Assembly: GCA_036556965.1 (NCBI GenBank)
Contig: DATBIO010000185.1
Coordinates: forward strand, 1-18,746
Reading direction: 5' to 3'
DNA from: DATBIO01 sp036556965
Lineage (GTDB): Bacteria > Acidobacteriota > Vicinamibacteria > Fen-336
DNA length: 18,746 nucleotides
Shown here: piece by piece, positions 7,466 through 14,836 of the stretch
How the letters are laid out: every line of letters starts with the position of its first letter
Position numbering within the stretch: the stretch's first letter is position 1
Notes under the pieces: generated by a model
Databases searched by the model: none
Seen by the model: only the letters and a program-made list of their open reading frames with translations
Told to the model about the DNA's origin: nothing
Program-made: the position numbers and the translations under genes

Positions 7466-7791
7466 CTACTCGGTGAGGACCTTGTCCGCCCACTCGATCA
7501 GCTTCACGAAGATCGCGGGGTTGGCGAAGGTCGCGTTCTTGCCGGCCAGGTCGCTCTCCAGGACCCCACGGTAGTGTCTCACTGAGACCCTACCGGACGG
7601 GCCCTTGCGCAGGCCCCTCAGACATGGACGGGGATCTTGTGCTCGAGGACCTTGGCCATGGTCTCGGGGTGGGGTCGGCGGAGCCCCACGCGCTCTTGAA
7701 GAGAACCTTGCTCCTGGGGCGCGCGGTCAGGGGCGCGGGGACGGCCAAGGCGGGGAACACTCAACAGATGGCCGAGGAAACCCCGCCTCAT
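7466..7791 (-). pseudogene. Decayed DsrE-family sulfurtransferase-like gene with twin-arginine signal
   Basis: Pieces of one protein can be read in order on the - strand in shifting frames. From ATG 7791 comes a twin-arginine-like leader (MRRGFLGHLL... to APQEQ). After a frame change, SKVLFKSAWGSADPT (7712-7668) matches the first strand and loop of DsrE-like proteins. The next piece, ETMAKVLEHKIPVHV (7665-7621), belongs near the C-terminus, so roughly 50-60 codons seem deleted between them. TGA (7620-7618) then stands where the family has the redox cysteine, followed by GACARAR. A 29-bp palindromic insertion breaks the frame before RGVLESDLAGKNATFANP, and the reading ends at TAG 7468-7466. 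Identification is from remembered family patterns, so I am fairly but not fully sure. Confidence 0.6.
7569..7595. repeat. 27-bp near-perfect palindrome inside the DsrE remnant
   Basis: CGGTAGTGTCTCA and TGAGACCCTACCG flank a single central C; 12 of 13 positions pair. The 4-nt sequence ACGG occurs on both sides (7568-7571 and 7597-7600). Removing 29 bp between the repeats joins GACARAR directly to GVLESDL in one frame. This looks like a small insertion or an element scar, not native coding sequence. Confidence 0.7.
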
Positions 7792-7859
7792 GTGCCCACC
7801 CCGCTCGATGAGGGCGCACGCGCCCGGCCAATAGTACGACCGCCGACGTCGGGTTCACT

Positions 7860-7883
7860 CCGGCGCCAGCTCACCGGCGCCGG
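7860..7883. repeat. Perfect 8-bp inverted repeat (hairpin)
   Basis: CCGGCGCC and GGCGCCGG are separated by 8 nt (AGCTCACC). It lies about 120 nt beyond the stop of the - strand lipoprotein gene and 70 nt before the start of the DsrE remnant. It could be a terminator stem or a regulatory site. There is no T-run. I see no gene in the surrounding 7792-8000 stretch. Confidence 0.4.
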
Positions 7884-8000
7884 TACACCTCAGTGCTCAG
7901 GCGCTTGAGTCCCGAGTCGGCCGTCAGCGTCCCAACGGTCTCTGACCCCAGCCACTCTCTCCGCTGAACGGCGGCCACCGACTCTCGCGCCGGAGGTGGG

Positions 8001-8876
8001 CTATCGCGAAGCGCCAGTGAGCCCCGCCTCGTACCTGACGGTCTCTGCCTCCGTGCCGGAGTTCGCGATCCAGAAGGAGTACACGCCGGGCGCGACGCTC
8101 GCCGCTCCGGTGCTGGGCTTCTCTCCCCAGCTATGCGTCCCGTCGATCACCGGAGCGCACCCGAGGTCTTCGGGAACGAGCCCGGGACACACATGAGCGA
8201 TGACGCGGTTGGTGGGCGTCTGCCAGTCCACGACCATGTCGAGCGTTCCGGCGTGCGGCACGTCGAATGGCAGCTTCGCCTCAGATCTGCTGCCCGCGTT
8301 CCCCGCCTCCAGCCTCACGGTCCCGGAGAACACGACCGTTCTCCCCGGGAGTGGCAGTCCGGCCGGGAAGACGCGGATGGTGCTGACCGTCTGCCGGGAC
8401 TCGGCATGGAACACCGAGAGAGACGCTACGTGTACCGTGCCTGTGGTCAGCGTGACCTCAGCCTGAACCCTGGTTTCGCCCGGGCTCAAGGCGGTGAGCC
8501 AGGCAACCTCCACGCCCGGCCCCAGGTTGGCCGCCGCGGCGTTGGCAGAGATCCAGCGAACGGACGCAATTGCGTCCTTACAGCCTGCGAAGCTGTACCC
8601 GTCAGGGACGACGTGCAGTTCGCGGCTCTGACCAACGATCATCCGGATGGCCGACGCCTCGCCACCCGACGTGACGTCGGTACCGATGAAGCCGCTGATG
8701 TGCCACTGGTCGGCCTCGGTACAGGAACGCACAGGCTCCAACGGGATGCGCGGGAGGTGCAGGTCGAAATCGCAGCCCGAGGAGGCCAGGACGGAGAGCA
8801 GCGCGACCAGGCCCCAGGTTGCCGCCTTGCCGCGGCCGCGCTCTCTCGCTGGCCTCGCTCCTCCCGCACTTTTCAT
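8001..8876 (-). CDS. Hypothetical lipoprotein with Ig-like (BIG2-like) domain
   Basis: A 291-residue surface or periplasmic lipoprotein. A basic N-terminus (RPARERGRGK) and a hydrophobic stretch lead to the lipobox LASSGC at Cys35. Residues about 60-150 look like a bacterial Ig-like BIG2 domain: VRWISANAAAANLG..., then LTALSPGETRVQAEVTL. The remainder is a second beta-sandwich-like region ending VAPGVYSFWIANSGTEAETVRYE, reminiscent of pre-peptidase C-terminal domains. I chose the ATG at 8876 because GAGG at 8883-8886 is 6 nt upstream; an ATG at 8882 would sit directly on it. Codon use is less GC-biased than in the core operons. No partner genes adjoin it, and the function is unknown. Confidence 0.72.
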   Translation of the reverse strand: MKSAGGARPARERGRGKAATWGLVALLSVLASSGCDFDLHLPRIPLEPVRSCTEADQWHISGFIGTDVTSGGEASAIRMIVGQSRELHVVPDGYSFAGCKDAIASVRWISANAAAANLGPGVEVAWLTALSPGETRVQAEVTLTTGTVHVASLSVFHAESRQTVSTIRVFPAGLPLPGRTVVFSGTVRLEAGNAGSRSEAKLPFDVPHAGTLDMVVDWQTPTNRVIAHVCPGLVPEDLGCAPVIDGTHSWGEKPSTGAASVAPGVYSFWIANSGTEAETVRYEAGLTGASR

Positions 8877-8882
8877 CGACAT

Positions 8883-9066
8883 CCTCGACTTCCCGTGTCT
8901 GCGAAAAAGCCAGGCAAGCTCTCATCTCCTGCCCACGGGCAGTGCAAGTACCCGGCCAGGAGTGAACCAAGCAGCGGTAGCTGCCAAGTGATTGGTGTGG
9001 AGGCTGTCGTGATCCTCCGCCACGCTCTATCCGCGCACACGGGCGTTCGCGGCGCTCAGCGGGTTG
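8883..9066. other. Intergenic stretch without a recognisable gene
   Basis: This lies upstream of the BIG2-like lipoprotein gene (-). I find no convincing ORF on either strand. It presumably holds the promoter of that gene, but no clear -35/-10 pair stands out. It may also contain the unrecognisable 3' end of the remnant at 9067-9261. Confidence 0.4.
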
Positions 9067-9261
9067 TCACGCTGCCAAGAGGCTGGGCAGCGGCGGGGCC
9101 GGCATGGACGAGGCGTAGCGGGAGAAGGGAAACGAGGGCGGGGTGGGGTCCGCGGAGGTCTACATGCTCTTGATGAGCAGGTGCCCCCGCGGGGCCGGAC
9201 TGTCGCCGGCCGCGCCGAGGGCGGGCCAGCCGGGCAGCCGGGCCAGGAAGCCGCGCCTCAC
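9067..9261 (-). pseudogene. Probable second DsrE-like remnant with twin-arginine-like leader
   Basis: GTG at 9261 overlaps the stop of the upstream membrane-protein gene (GTGA, 9258-9261). The frame opens with VRRGFLARLPGWPALGAAG, a twin-arginine-type leader. It continues to GHLLIKSM, then TAG (9162-9160), then TSADPTPPSFPF in the same frame before a TGA at 9069-9067. The pattern IKSM-stop-TSADPT parallels FKSAWGSADPT of the remnant at 7668-7712, with TAG standing where that one has Trp. I read it as a nonsense-mutated, truncated relative. A real 33-residue peptide ending at the TAG is the alternative. Confidence 0.4.
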
Positions 9262-9677
9262 GACGCGCCGGGCATCGACGCGGGAACCTCAGCGGGGCGT
9301 TGCCGCATGCCCAGCAGGCACGCCACGAAGGCGGCCACCATGACCGTGTCGAAGACCAGGACGACGGCGGCGGGGCGGAGGAACCGGCCGCCCTGTGCAA
9401 GCACGAGGCCGATGAACGTCGCCTTGCCGAGCGCAGCCACGACCAGGACCAGGGACCGGACGGGCGGCACGTACGCCCCGTAGATCAGCATCCCGCCGAC
9501 CAGGGCGATCAGCACGCCCCAGTTGCGGACAACGACCTCGGCCAGCGGTCCTTCCAGCGTCTCGCCGAAGGTGGAGCGCAGCGTGGCCTGCGGCGCCACG
9601 GCCGCGAGCAGCATGGTGCAGGTCAGGATGCCCGACACGAGCATGAGTCCCTTGACGTGCGCCAGGAGCCGGCTCAT
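9258..9677 (-). CDS. Hypothetical four-helix membrane protein
   Basis: A 139-residue protein with four predicted membrane segments at about residues 8-28, 52-72, 74-95 and 101-122. The only polar landmarks are the periplasmic or cytoplasmic loop with TLRSTFGETLEGP and the motif IYGAYVPPVRSL, which begins the third helix. I do not recognise a functional family; proteins of this size and pattern are usually annotated as uncharacterised. The ATG at 9677 overlaps the stop of a 41-codon reading frame (ATGA), and its stop overlaps the start of the downstream remnant. It may therefore be cotranscribed from the E1 dehydrogenase side. Confidence 0.65.
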   Translation of the reverse strand: MSRLLAHVKGLMLVSGILTCTMLLAAVAPQATLRSTFGETLEGPLAEVVVRNWGVLIALVGGMLIYGAYVPPVRSLVLVVAALGKATFIGLVLAQGGRFLRPAAVVLVFDTVMVAAFVACLLGMRQRPAEVPASMPGAS

Positions 9678-9799
9678 CGCTCCAGCGCCGCGCGCGCGGT
9701 GCGCGAGGGCGAGGGCGACGGCCTGGGCGGGGGGGGCGGGGCGGGGAGGGCCAGCGCCAGGGCCAGGCCGGCCCGGAGGGCCGTCGTCCTCGTGGTCAT
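9674..9799 (-). CDS. Possible 41-residue small protein
   Basis: ATG at 9799 opens a short frame that starts 15 nt after the E1 dehydrogenase stop and ends in TGA overlapping the next ATG (ATGA, 9674-9677). The product would have a basic start, a short Leu/Ala hydrophobic core (LRAGLALALALPAP) and a Pro/Ser/Arg-rich tail (PPPPPRPSPSPSR). That could be a signal-peptide-like remnant or a leader for translational coupling. No Shine-Dalgarno is visible, and GC-rich DNA produces such frames by chance. Confidence 0.25.
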   Translation of the reverse strand: MTTRTTALRAGLALALALPAPPPPPRPSPSPSRTARAALER

Positions 9800-9814
9800 G
9801 CGCGTCTCGTCATC

Positions 9815-11899
9815 TCAGTACCGCTTCAGGTCGCGGATCGCCGCCAGGACGTCGGCCACCTGGGGCAGGATGGCGTCCTCCAGCACGGGGCTGTACCCCA
9901 CGAAGGTGTCGAGGGCGGCCACCCGGCGCACCGGCGCGTCGAGGTACTCGAACAGCTCCGCGCCGATGCGGGCCGCGATCTCCGCCCCGAACCCGAAGGA
10001 CAGGCAGTCCTCGTGGATCACGAGCGCCCGCCCCGTCTTCTTCACGCTCCGGGCGATGGCCTCCCAGTCGTAGGGGGACAGGGTGCGCAGGTCGAGGATC
10101 TCCGTGGAGATGCCCTCCGACTCCGCCTGGCGGGCCGCCACCAGCGAGCGCTGCACGAGGGCGCCGAAGGTCACGATGGTGAGGTCGGCCCCTTCGCGCG
10201 CCACCGCCGCCTTGCCGAAGGGGATCGTGTAGTTCGGGCCGGGGTACACGCCCTTGTTGTAGGTCTGCCGGTAGAGGTGCTTGTGCTCGAGGAAGAGCAC
10301 GGGGTCGTCGCAGCGGATGGCCGTGCGCAGGAGGCCGTTGGCGTCCTGGGCGTTGCTGGGGAGCACGACGCGGATGCCGGGGATGTGGGTGAAGAGCACC
10401 TCCCCGCACTGGCTGTGGTAGACGGCCCCGCCCTGCAGGTAGCCGCCGTAGGTGACGCGCACCACCAGGGGGCACTTCCAGGCCCCGTTGGAGCGCCAGC
10501 GGATGAGGGACATCTCGTTCCTCATCTGCATGTAGGCGGGCCAGATGTAGTCGAAGAACTGGATCTCCACCACGGGTTTGAGGCCCCGGGTGGCCATGCC
10601 GATGGCGCGCCCCACGATGTTGGCCTCGGCCAGCGGCGAGTTGAACACGCGCGCGGAGCCGAAGCGGCGCTGGAGGTTGTGCGTGACCTTGAACACGCCG
10701 CCCTTGCCCTTGACCTCGGGCAGGTACTCCTCGCGGCTGCAGTCGGCGACGTCCTCGCCGAAGACCACGATGCGCTCGTCGCGCGCCATCTCGTCGTGAA
10801 GGCAGGCGTTGAGCAGGTCGACCATGGTCTTGGGGTCGCCGGAGGGGCGCGCCTCCACCGCGAAGGCGGCGCCGGCGGGGTCCACCTCCGGGGAGTAGAC
10901 GTGGGCGGTGGCGCTCCCGGGCTCCGGCACGGGCGCCGCCACCGCGGCGTCCGCCGCCTCGTTGACCGCGCGGTCGACCTCCTCGCGCAGGAGGCGCAGC
11001 TCCTCCTCGGTGGCCAGCCCCTCCGCCACCAGGTAGCGCGGGTAGGCGCTCAGCGGGTCGACGCGCGCGTCCGCCTCGCGCTCGCGGGGATGCCGGTAGG
11101 CGGTCTCGTCGTCGGAGAGCGAGTGGGAGTAGGGCCGGATGACGCGGGCATGGACGAGGGCCGGCCCGCGGCGCGCGCGGCAGTACGCCGCCGCCTCGCG
11201 CATCACGGCCAGGCTGGCCAGGGGATCGCAGCCGTCCACCTCGCGCACCAGCAGGTCCGGGAACGAGCGCACCAGCCGCGAGATGCTCCCCCCCGCCGTC
11301 TGCACCTCCACGGGCACGGAGATGGCGTAGCCGTTGTCCTCCACCAGGTAGAGCACGGGGAGCTTGCGGTTGGCCGCCGTGTTGAGGCTCTCCCAGAACT
11401 CGCCCTCGGAGGTGGTTCCCTCGCCCGTGGAGCAGAAGACCACCTCGTCGGCGTGCGCGGGGAGCCGGCCGGAGACGGAGCCCTCCGCGCAGCCCACGGC
11501 CTGCAGGAACTGGGTGCCCGTGGGGGAGGACTTGGTCACCACGTTGAGGGCGCGGTGGCCCCAGTGGGAAGGCATCTGCCGGCCGCCGGAGTTGGGGTCG
11601 TCCCTGGCCCCGGCCGCGGAGAGCAGCATCTCCAGCGGCGTCATGCCGAGCTGGAGCATGAGGGCGCGGTCGCGGTAGTAGGCGTAGAACCAGTCGTAGG
11701 CCGGGCGCAGGGCGAGGCCGGCCGCCACCAGCACCGCCTCGTGGCCCGCCCCGCTGATCTGGAAGAAGATCTTGTTCTGCCGCTTGAGCTGGATCTCCTT
11801 GTCGTCCACGCGGCGGGAGAGGTACATCGTCCGGTAGATGCCGACGAGCTCCGTGCGCTCCAGGCCCAGGTGCTTGTCGACGGTCGGTGTGGTGGCCAA
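9815..11899 (-). CDS. Fused alpha/beta 2-oxoacid (branched-chain type) dehydrogenase E1 component
   Basis: A 694-residue fusion of the two thiamine-diphosphate E1 subunits, which decarboxylate a 2-oxoacid and pass the acyl group to a lipoyl E2. Residues 1 to about 325 are the alpha domain, with the ThDP/Mg motif GEGTTSEGEFWESLN...EDNGYAIS (about 159-193). Its first acidic residue is Glu in place of the usual Asp of GDG. Residues about 355-694 are the beta domain (VVFGEDVADCSREEY, then FNSPLAEANIVGRAIGMA, ending with the transketolase C-terminal region). The start is TTG at 11899, because GGAGGA (complement of 11907-11912) lies 7 nt upstream; no ATG is near the family N-terminus. Branched-chain 2-oxoacids are the likeliest substrate. 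E2 and E3 genes are not adjacent. Confidence 0.9.
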   Translation of the reverse strand: MATTPTVDKHLGLERTELVGIYRTMYLSRRVDDKEIQLKRQNKIFFQISGAGHEAVLVAAGLALRPAYDWFYAYYRDRALMLQLGMTPLEMLLSAAGARDDPNSGGRQMPSHWGHRALNVVTKSSPTGTQFLQAVGCAEGSVSGRLPAHADEVVFCSTGEGTTSEGEFWESLNTAANRKLPVLYLVEDNGYAISVPVEVQTAGGSISRLVRSFPDLLVREVDGCDPLASLAVMREAAAYCRARRGPALVHARVIRPYSHSLSDDETAYRHPREREADARVDPLSAYPRYLVAEGLATEEELRLLREEVDRAVNEAADAAVAAPVPEPGSATAHVYSPEVDPAGAAFAVEARPSGDPKTMVDLLNACLHDEMARDERIVVFGEDVADCSREEYLPEVKGKGGVFKVTHNLQRRFGSARVFNSPLAEANIVGRAIGMATRGLKPVVEIQFFDYIWPAYMQMRNEMSLIRWRSNGAWKCPLVVRVTYGGYLQGGAVYHSQCGEVLFTHIPGIRVVLPSNAQDANGLLRTAIRCDDPVLFLEHKHLYRQTYNKGVYPGPNYTIPFGKAAVAREGADLTIVTFGALVQRSLVAARQAESEGISTEILDLRTLSPYDWEAIARSVKKTGRALVIHEDCLSFGFGAEIAARIGAELFEYLDAPVRRVAALDTFVGYSPVLEDAILPQVADVLAAIRDLKRY

Positions 11900-12002
11900 G
11901 GGCGGGTCCTCCGTGTGCGGGAGGATTCTACCGCGCCGTGCCCGCGGGACCCTTTGCCCCGCCGGCGCGCCGGTGCAATAGACTGGCGAGGGAGCACGAA
12001 CC
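11900..12002. promoter_or_regulatory. Divergent promoter region between the E1 gene and yceI-like gene
   Basis: For the - strand, TAGAAT (complement of 11925-11930) is a good -10 about 26 nt before the TTG start, with no clear -35. For the + strand, TTGCCC at 11954-11959 and AATAGA at 11977-11982, 17 nt apart, form a weak sigma-70-like pair about 20 nt before the ATG. Both are inferences from short matches. Confidence 0.3.
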
Positions 12003-12620
12003 ATGAGGCCCATCCCCGTCGCCTTCGCCGTCGTCCTGCTCCCGGCCGCGGCCGTGGCCGCGCCCCGCAGCTACCGGGTGGATGCCGCGGCCAGCCTGGT
12101 GCAGGTGCACGTCGGCAAGTCGGGCGCCTTCAGCTTCGCCGGCCACAAGCACGAGGTGGTGGCCCCCGCCCTGGAGGGCACGGTGGTGGCCGACCCCGAC
12201 GACCTGGCCGCGTCCTCCGTGTCCGTCACCTTCACCGCCGCCTCCCTGCGCGTCACGGGCGAGGGGGAGCCGGCCAAGGACGTGCCCAAGGTGCAGGCGG
12301 CCATGGTGGGACCCGAGGTGCTCGACGCCGCGCGCTTTCCGGCCGTCACCTTCCGCTCGCGGCAGGTGAGCGGGCAGGCGGCGCCGGGGGGCGGATGGAC
12401 CCTGACCGTGGTGGGGGACTTCACGCTGCACGGGGTGACGCGGTCCCTCAGCCTGCCCCTGCGCGTGGCCGTGGAGGGCGACGTGCTCACCGCCACCGGC
12501 CGCACCGTGATCGGCCAGAAGGACTTCGGCATCCAGCCCGTGTCGGCCGCGGGCGGCACGGTCAAGGTGAAGAACGAGCTGGCCATCGAGTACCGGATCG
12601 TCGCACGGGCGTCGGAGTGA
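12003..12620 (+). CDS. YceI-like periplasmic lipid-binding protein
   Basis: A 205-residue secreted protein of the YceI family, whose lipocalin-like beta barrel binds isoprenoid or fatty-amide ligands. Residues 1-20 are a signal peptide ending AAVAA. The mature start RSYRVDAAASLVQVHVGKSG is the typical opening strand. The family motifs follow: FAGHKHEVVAP, then DAARFPAVTFRS, GDFTLHGVTRSLSLPL and GQKDFGIQPVS. ATG 12003 has GAGGGAG upstream. It is 42 nt ahead of the glutamine synthetase gene and probably shares its transcript. Ligand and role are unknown. Confidence 0.88.
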   Translation: MRPIPVAFAVVLLPAAAVAAPRSYRVDAAASLVQVHVGKSGAFSFAGHKHEVVAPALEGTVVADPDDLAASSVSVTFTAASLRVTGEGEPAKDVPKVQAAMVGPEVLDAARFPAVTFRSRQVSGQAAPGGGWTLTVVGDFTLHGVTRSLSLPLRVAVEGDVLTATGRTVIGQKDFGIQPVSAAGGTVKVKNELAIEYRIVARASE

Positions 12621-12662
12621 GGCGCCGCCCGCAAGCCCGCGGCGCGCAGCAAGGAGGGGACC

Positions 12663-14831
12663 ATGCCTGAGGCCATGGGCCGTCACTGGGCCATCCAGAC
12701 GGTGACGGGACGCGCCATCCGCTCGCTGCCCGAGCTGTCGGCGGGCATGAAGGTGCACGACACCTTCGGCAGCAACACCTTCAACGCGGCGGCCATGAAG
12801 CAGAAGCTGCCCAAGAGCATCTACGAGCCGCTGCAGGAGACGATCCGCAAGGGGACCAAGCTCGACGTCTCCATCGCCAACGAGGTGGCGCACGCGGTGA
12901 AGGAGTGGGCGCTGGAGAAGGGGGCCACGCACTTCTGCCACTGGTTCCAGCCGCAGACGGGCCTCACGGCGGAGAAGCACGACGCCTTCCTGACCCTGGA
13001 CGACGAGGGGCTGCCCATGGAGCGCTTCAGCGGGGCCCAGCTGATCCAGAGCGAGCCCGACGCCTCGAGCTTCCCGTCGGGCGGGATGCGCACCACCTTC
13101 GAGGCGCGCGGCTACACGGCCTGGGACCCGTCCAGCCCCATCTTCATCGTGGACGGGCCCAACGGGAAGACGCTCTGCGTGCCCTCCGTGTTCATCAGCT
13201 ACCACGGCGACGCCCTGGACAACAAGACGCCGCTCCTGCGCTCGATGGACTACCTGTCCGAGCGCGCGCTGCGCGTCCTCCGCCTCTTCGGGGACACCGC
13301 CTCCGAGCGCGTGGTGCCCACGGTGGGGCCGGAGCAGGAGTACTTCCTCATCGACCGCGCGTTCTACGCGCTGCGGCCGGACCTCGTGGCCTCCGGGCGC
13401 ACGCTGGTGGGGGCCAAGCCGCCCAAGGGCCAGGAGCTGGAGGACCACTACTTCGGGAGCATCAAGGACCGCATCCTGGCCTACATGCAGGAGTGCGAGG
13501 GCGAGCTCTACAAGCTCGGCGTGCCCATCAAGACCCGGCACAACGAGGTCGCGCCCAGCCAGTACGAGACGGCCCCCATCTTCGAGGAGGCCAACGTGGC
13601 CTCCGACCACAACCAGCTCGTGATGGAGACCATGAGCCGGGTGGCGCGCCGCCACCACCTGGCCTTCCTCCTCCACGAGAAGCCGTTCGCGGGCGTCAAC
13701 GGCAGCGGCAAGCACTGCAACTGGTCGCTCATGACCTCCGGGGGCGAGAACATCCTGGAGCCGGGGGCCACCCCGGAGCGCAACCTGCGCTTCCTCGTGT
13801 TCCTGGTGGCGGTGCTGCGGGCGGTGCACCGGCGCGCGGGACTGCTGCGCGCGGCCATCGCCAGCGCGGGCAACGACCACCGGCTGGGCGCCAACGAGGC
13901 GCCGCCCGCCATCATCTCCGTGTTCCTGGGCGACCAGCTCACGCGCATCCTGGACGCCATCGAGAAGGGCGAGGCGGCGGGAGCGGGGGGAGCGGAGCGC
14001 CTGGCCGTGGGCATCGGCCACCTGCCCGAAGTGGCCCGCGACTATACCGACCGCAACCGCACTTCGCCCTTCGCCTTCACCGGGAACAAGTTCGAGTTCC
14101 GCGCCGTCTCCTCGGCGGCGTCCATCTCGCTGCCGGTGGCCTTCCTGAACGCGGCGGTGGGCGAGGCGCTGGAGGAGCTGGAGGGCGCCCTGTCCGCGCG
14201 CGTGAAGTCGGGCAAGGCCCTCGCCGAGGCCGTGCTGGAGGTGGTGCGGGAAGTGGTGGCGGAGACGCGCGCCATCCGCTTCGAGGGCAACAACTACGCC
14301 CCGGAGTGGGTGGACGAGGCGCAGCGCCGCGGCCTGCCCAACCTGCGCACCAGCCCCGAGGCCCTGGCGGAGCTGGTGAAGCCCGCCGCCCGGGAGTTCC
14401 TGGCTCGCGCCCGCGTGTTCTCGGAGGCGGAGAGCGAGGCGCGCTACCACGTGAAGGTCGAGCGGTACATCAAGGACGTCGAGATCGAGGTGGAGGCGCT
14501 CAAGGGCGTGGTCACGGGACACGTGCTGCCCGCGGCCTACAAGCAGGTGACCCTGCTGGCCGCCGCCGCGGGATCGAGCAAGGCGGCGCGCGAGGCCCTG
14601 GACCGGCTGAACGCGGCGGTGGACGCGCTCGCCGCCCGCATGGGCTCGCTGTCCGCGGGGGCCGAGGCGGCGGCGGGGGAGGCGCACCTGGAGAAGCGCG
14701 CGGCCGCCCTGAGCCAGGACGTGATCCCGGCCATGGCCGCCGTGCGCGAAGCGGCCGACCGCATCGAGGAGAGCGTGGCCGACGAGTTCTGGAGCCTGCC
14801 CAAGTACCACGAGATGCTGTTCCTGGTCTGA
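12663..14831 (+). CDS. glnN: Glutamine synthetase type III
   Basis: GSIII makes glutamine from glutamate, ammonia and ATP as a large dodecamer of about 720-residue subunits; this one is 722 residues, full length. Signature blocks appear in order: GPEQEYFLID (222-231), KTRHNEVAPSQYE (290-302), EKPFAGVNGSGKHCNWS (339-355), and NRTSPFAFTGNKFEFRAV near 460-478. The long helical C-terminal region specific to type III follows. AGGAGGGG ends 3 nt before the ATG at 12663. Nitrogen control by the sigma-54 factor encoded at the window start is conceivable, but I see no -24/-12 promoter in the 42-nt gap upstream. Confidence 0.96.
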   Translation: MPEAMGRHWAIQTVTGRAIRSLPELSAGMKVHDTFGSNTFNAAAMKQKLPKSIYEPLQETIRKGTKLDVSIANEVAHAVKEWALEKGATHFCHWFQPQTGLTAEKHDAFLTLDDEGLPMERFSGAQLIQSEPDASSFPSGGMRTTFEARGYTAWDPSSPIFIVDGPNGKTLCVPSVFISYHGDALDNKTPLLRSMDYLSERALRVLRLFGDTASERVVPTVGPEQEYFLIDRAFYALRPDLVASGRTLVGAKPPKGQELEDHYFGSIKDRILAYMQECEGELYKLGVPIKTRHNEVAPSQYETAPIFEEANVASDHNQLVMETMSRVARRHHLAFLLHEKPFAGVNGSGKHCNWSLMTSGGENILEPGATPERNLRFLVFLVAVLRAVHRRAGLLRAAIASAGNDHRLGANEAPPAIISVFLGDQLTRILDAIEKGEAAGAGGAERLAVGIGHLPEVARDYTDRNRTSPFAFTGNKFEFRAVSSAASISLPVAFLNAAVGEALEELEGALSARVKSGKALAEAVLEVVREVVAETRAIRFEGNNYAPEWVDEAQRRGLPNLRTSPEALAELVKPAAREFLARARVFSEAESEARYHVKVERYIKDVEIEVEALKGVVTGHVLPAAYKQVTLLAAAAGSSKAAREALDRLNAAVDALAARMGSLSAGAEAAAGEAHLEKRAAALSQDVIPAMAAVREAADRIEESVADEFWSLPKYHEMLFLV

Positions 14832-14836
14832 TCAGA

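Noticed and set aside
7569..7620. Palindrome 22 nt after the TGA read as a bacterial SECIS element
   Set aside because: Its position fits a selenocysteine-insertion hairpin, but the same frame meets another TGA inside the palindrome (7581-7579), so the product would end after 12 residues. The palindrome also breaks the DsrE-like frame and is flanked by a direct repeat, which fits an insertion better.
8950..8995. Sigma-54-like promoter (TTGGCAG...GCTGCTT on the - strand) upstream of the BIG2-like lipoprotein
   Set aside because: The GG and GC elements are 11 nt apart instead of the strict 10, and the flanking bases match the consensus poorly.
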